Source of the DNA: Paramecium sonneborni
Lineage: Eukaryota > Ciliophora > Oligohymenophorea > Peniculida > Parameciidae
Direction of reading: 5' to 3'
Length of the DNA stretch: 64,000 nucleotides
Assembly: GCA_905182985.1 (NCBI GenBank)
Contig: CAJJDN010000054.1
Location: forward strand, 1 to 64,000
Part shown: positions 63,823 to 64,000 of the stretch, one piece after another
Layout: every line of letters starts with the position of its first letter
Numbering within the stretch: the first letter of the stretch is position 1
The notes under the pieces: model-generated
The model's database searches: none
The model's input: the letters and a program-made list of their open reading frames with translations, nothing else
Told to the model about the DNA's origin: nothing
Translations under genes and position numbers: made by a program

Positions 63823-64000
63823 ATGGCTGCACCTGATTATGATTAATTTCGTAAGATTAGAGTGTTAGGAGAAGGTGCTTTTGGTAAGGCAATATTAGTA
63901 GAAGATATTAGAGATGGGTAATATATTATTTGACATTTAGCACTTAATGGGTTAAAAAATAAATTGATATAAGTTCAATGCTTTAAAAAGAAAAAGAAGA
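63823..64000 (+). CDS. NEK-family protein kinase, 5' part only
   Basis: Starts MAAPDYDQFRKIRVLGEGAF with glycine loop GEGAFGKAILVED. A 23-nt intron follows, then TQWVKKQIDISSMLQKEKE, where the ATP-binding Lys and the 'K.I....M..KE' pattern are those of NIMA-related kinases. The window ends inside the N-lobe. NEKs act in ciliary length control and cell division, and ciliates have many of them. Confidence 0.85.

Overview
This is macronuclear DNA of a ciliate, almost certainly a Paramecium. Three things show it. Long open frames appear only when TAA and TAG are read as glutamine and TGA is the only stop (genetic code 6). The genes are cut by tiny introns of about 19-35 nt. The DNA is very AT-rich with short gaps between genes and many convergent or divergent neighbours. 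In most models the intron set was checked by requiring the coding length to be a multiple of three and the family motifs to stay in frame. Many introns end in AAG instead of TAG, and several start with GTT instead of GTA, so this is probably not a lineage with the strict GTA...TAG rule.

Layout. 0.3-6.7 kb: a Gln/Asn-rich protein, a polycystin-2-like cation channel, a coiled-coil protein and a Gln-rich protein. 6.8-13.4 kb: an anoctamin (TMEM16), an IQ/WW-like protein, and two coiled-coil proteins. 13.5-15.4 kb: poorly resolved ORFs, then a small coiled-coil gene. 15.4-22.1 kb: a medium-chain reductase, a SHIPPO-type protein, a WD40 protein, zeta-COP, the F1-ATPase assembly factor ATP12, and a protein with five FFAADDP-type repeats. 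22.1-29.6 kb: one coiled-coil gene, then an AT-rich gene-poor stretch with a helix-turn-helix protein and a small lipid-anchored protein. 30.0-36.5 kb: a calcium-dependent protein kinase, a long coiled-coil protein, and a divergent pair of MORN-repeat proteins. 37.2-45.0 kb: uncharacterised proteins, a broken cysteine-rich surface-protein fragment, a Pumilio-family protein, Sec61 beta and Nop10. 45.0-54.6 kb: a ubiquitin E1-like protein lacking its catalytic cysteine, a Rab-like GTPase, a stomatin-like protein, a mitochondrial ribosome recycling factor and hypotheticals. 54.8-64 kb: an ankyrin-bromodomain protein, a membrane-anchored beta-rich protein, a kinase, a large coiled-coil/ankyrin protein and the start of a NEK kinase.

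How the genes relate: there are no operons. Gene order looks like ordinary dense ciliate housekeeping and cilium-related content. Likely ciliary or cortical proteins include the polycystin, SHIPPO, MORN, NEK and CDPK genes. Mitochondrial ones are ATP12 and ribosome recycling factor. Secretory-pathway ones are zeta-COP, Sec61 beta and the Rab.

Assembly caution: three single-n positions (35189, 48934, 61231) each sit between two identical direct copies of 1.10-1.18 kb. These look like unmerged contig overlaps. They give a truncated extra MORN gene, a second Rab gene plus truncated stomatin, and an interrupted coiled-coil/ankyrin gene, none of which is likely to be real.
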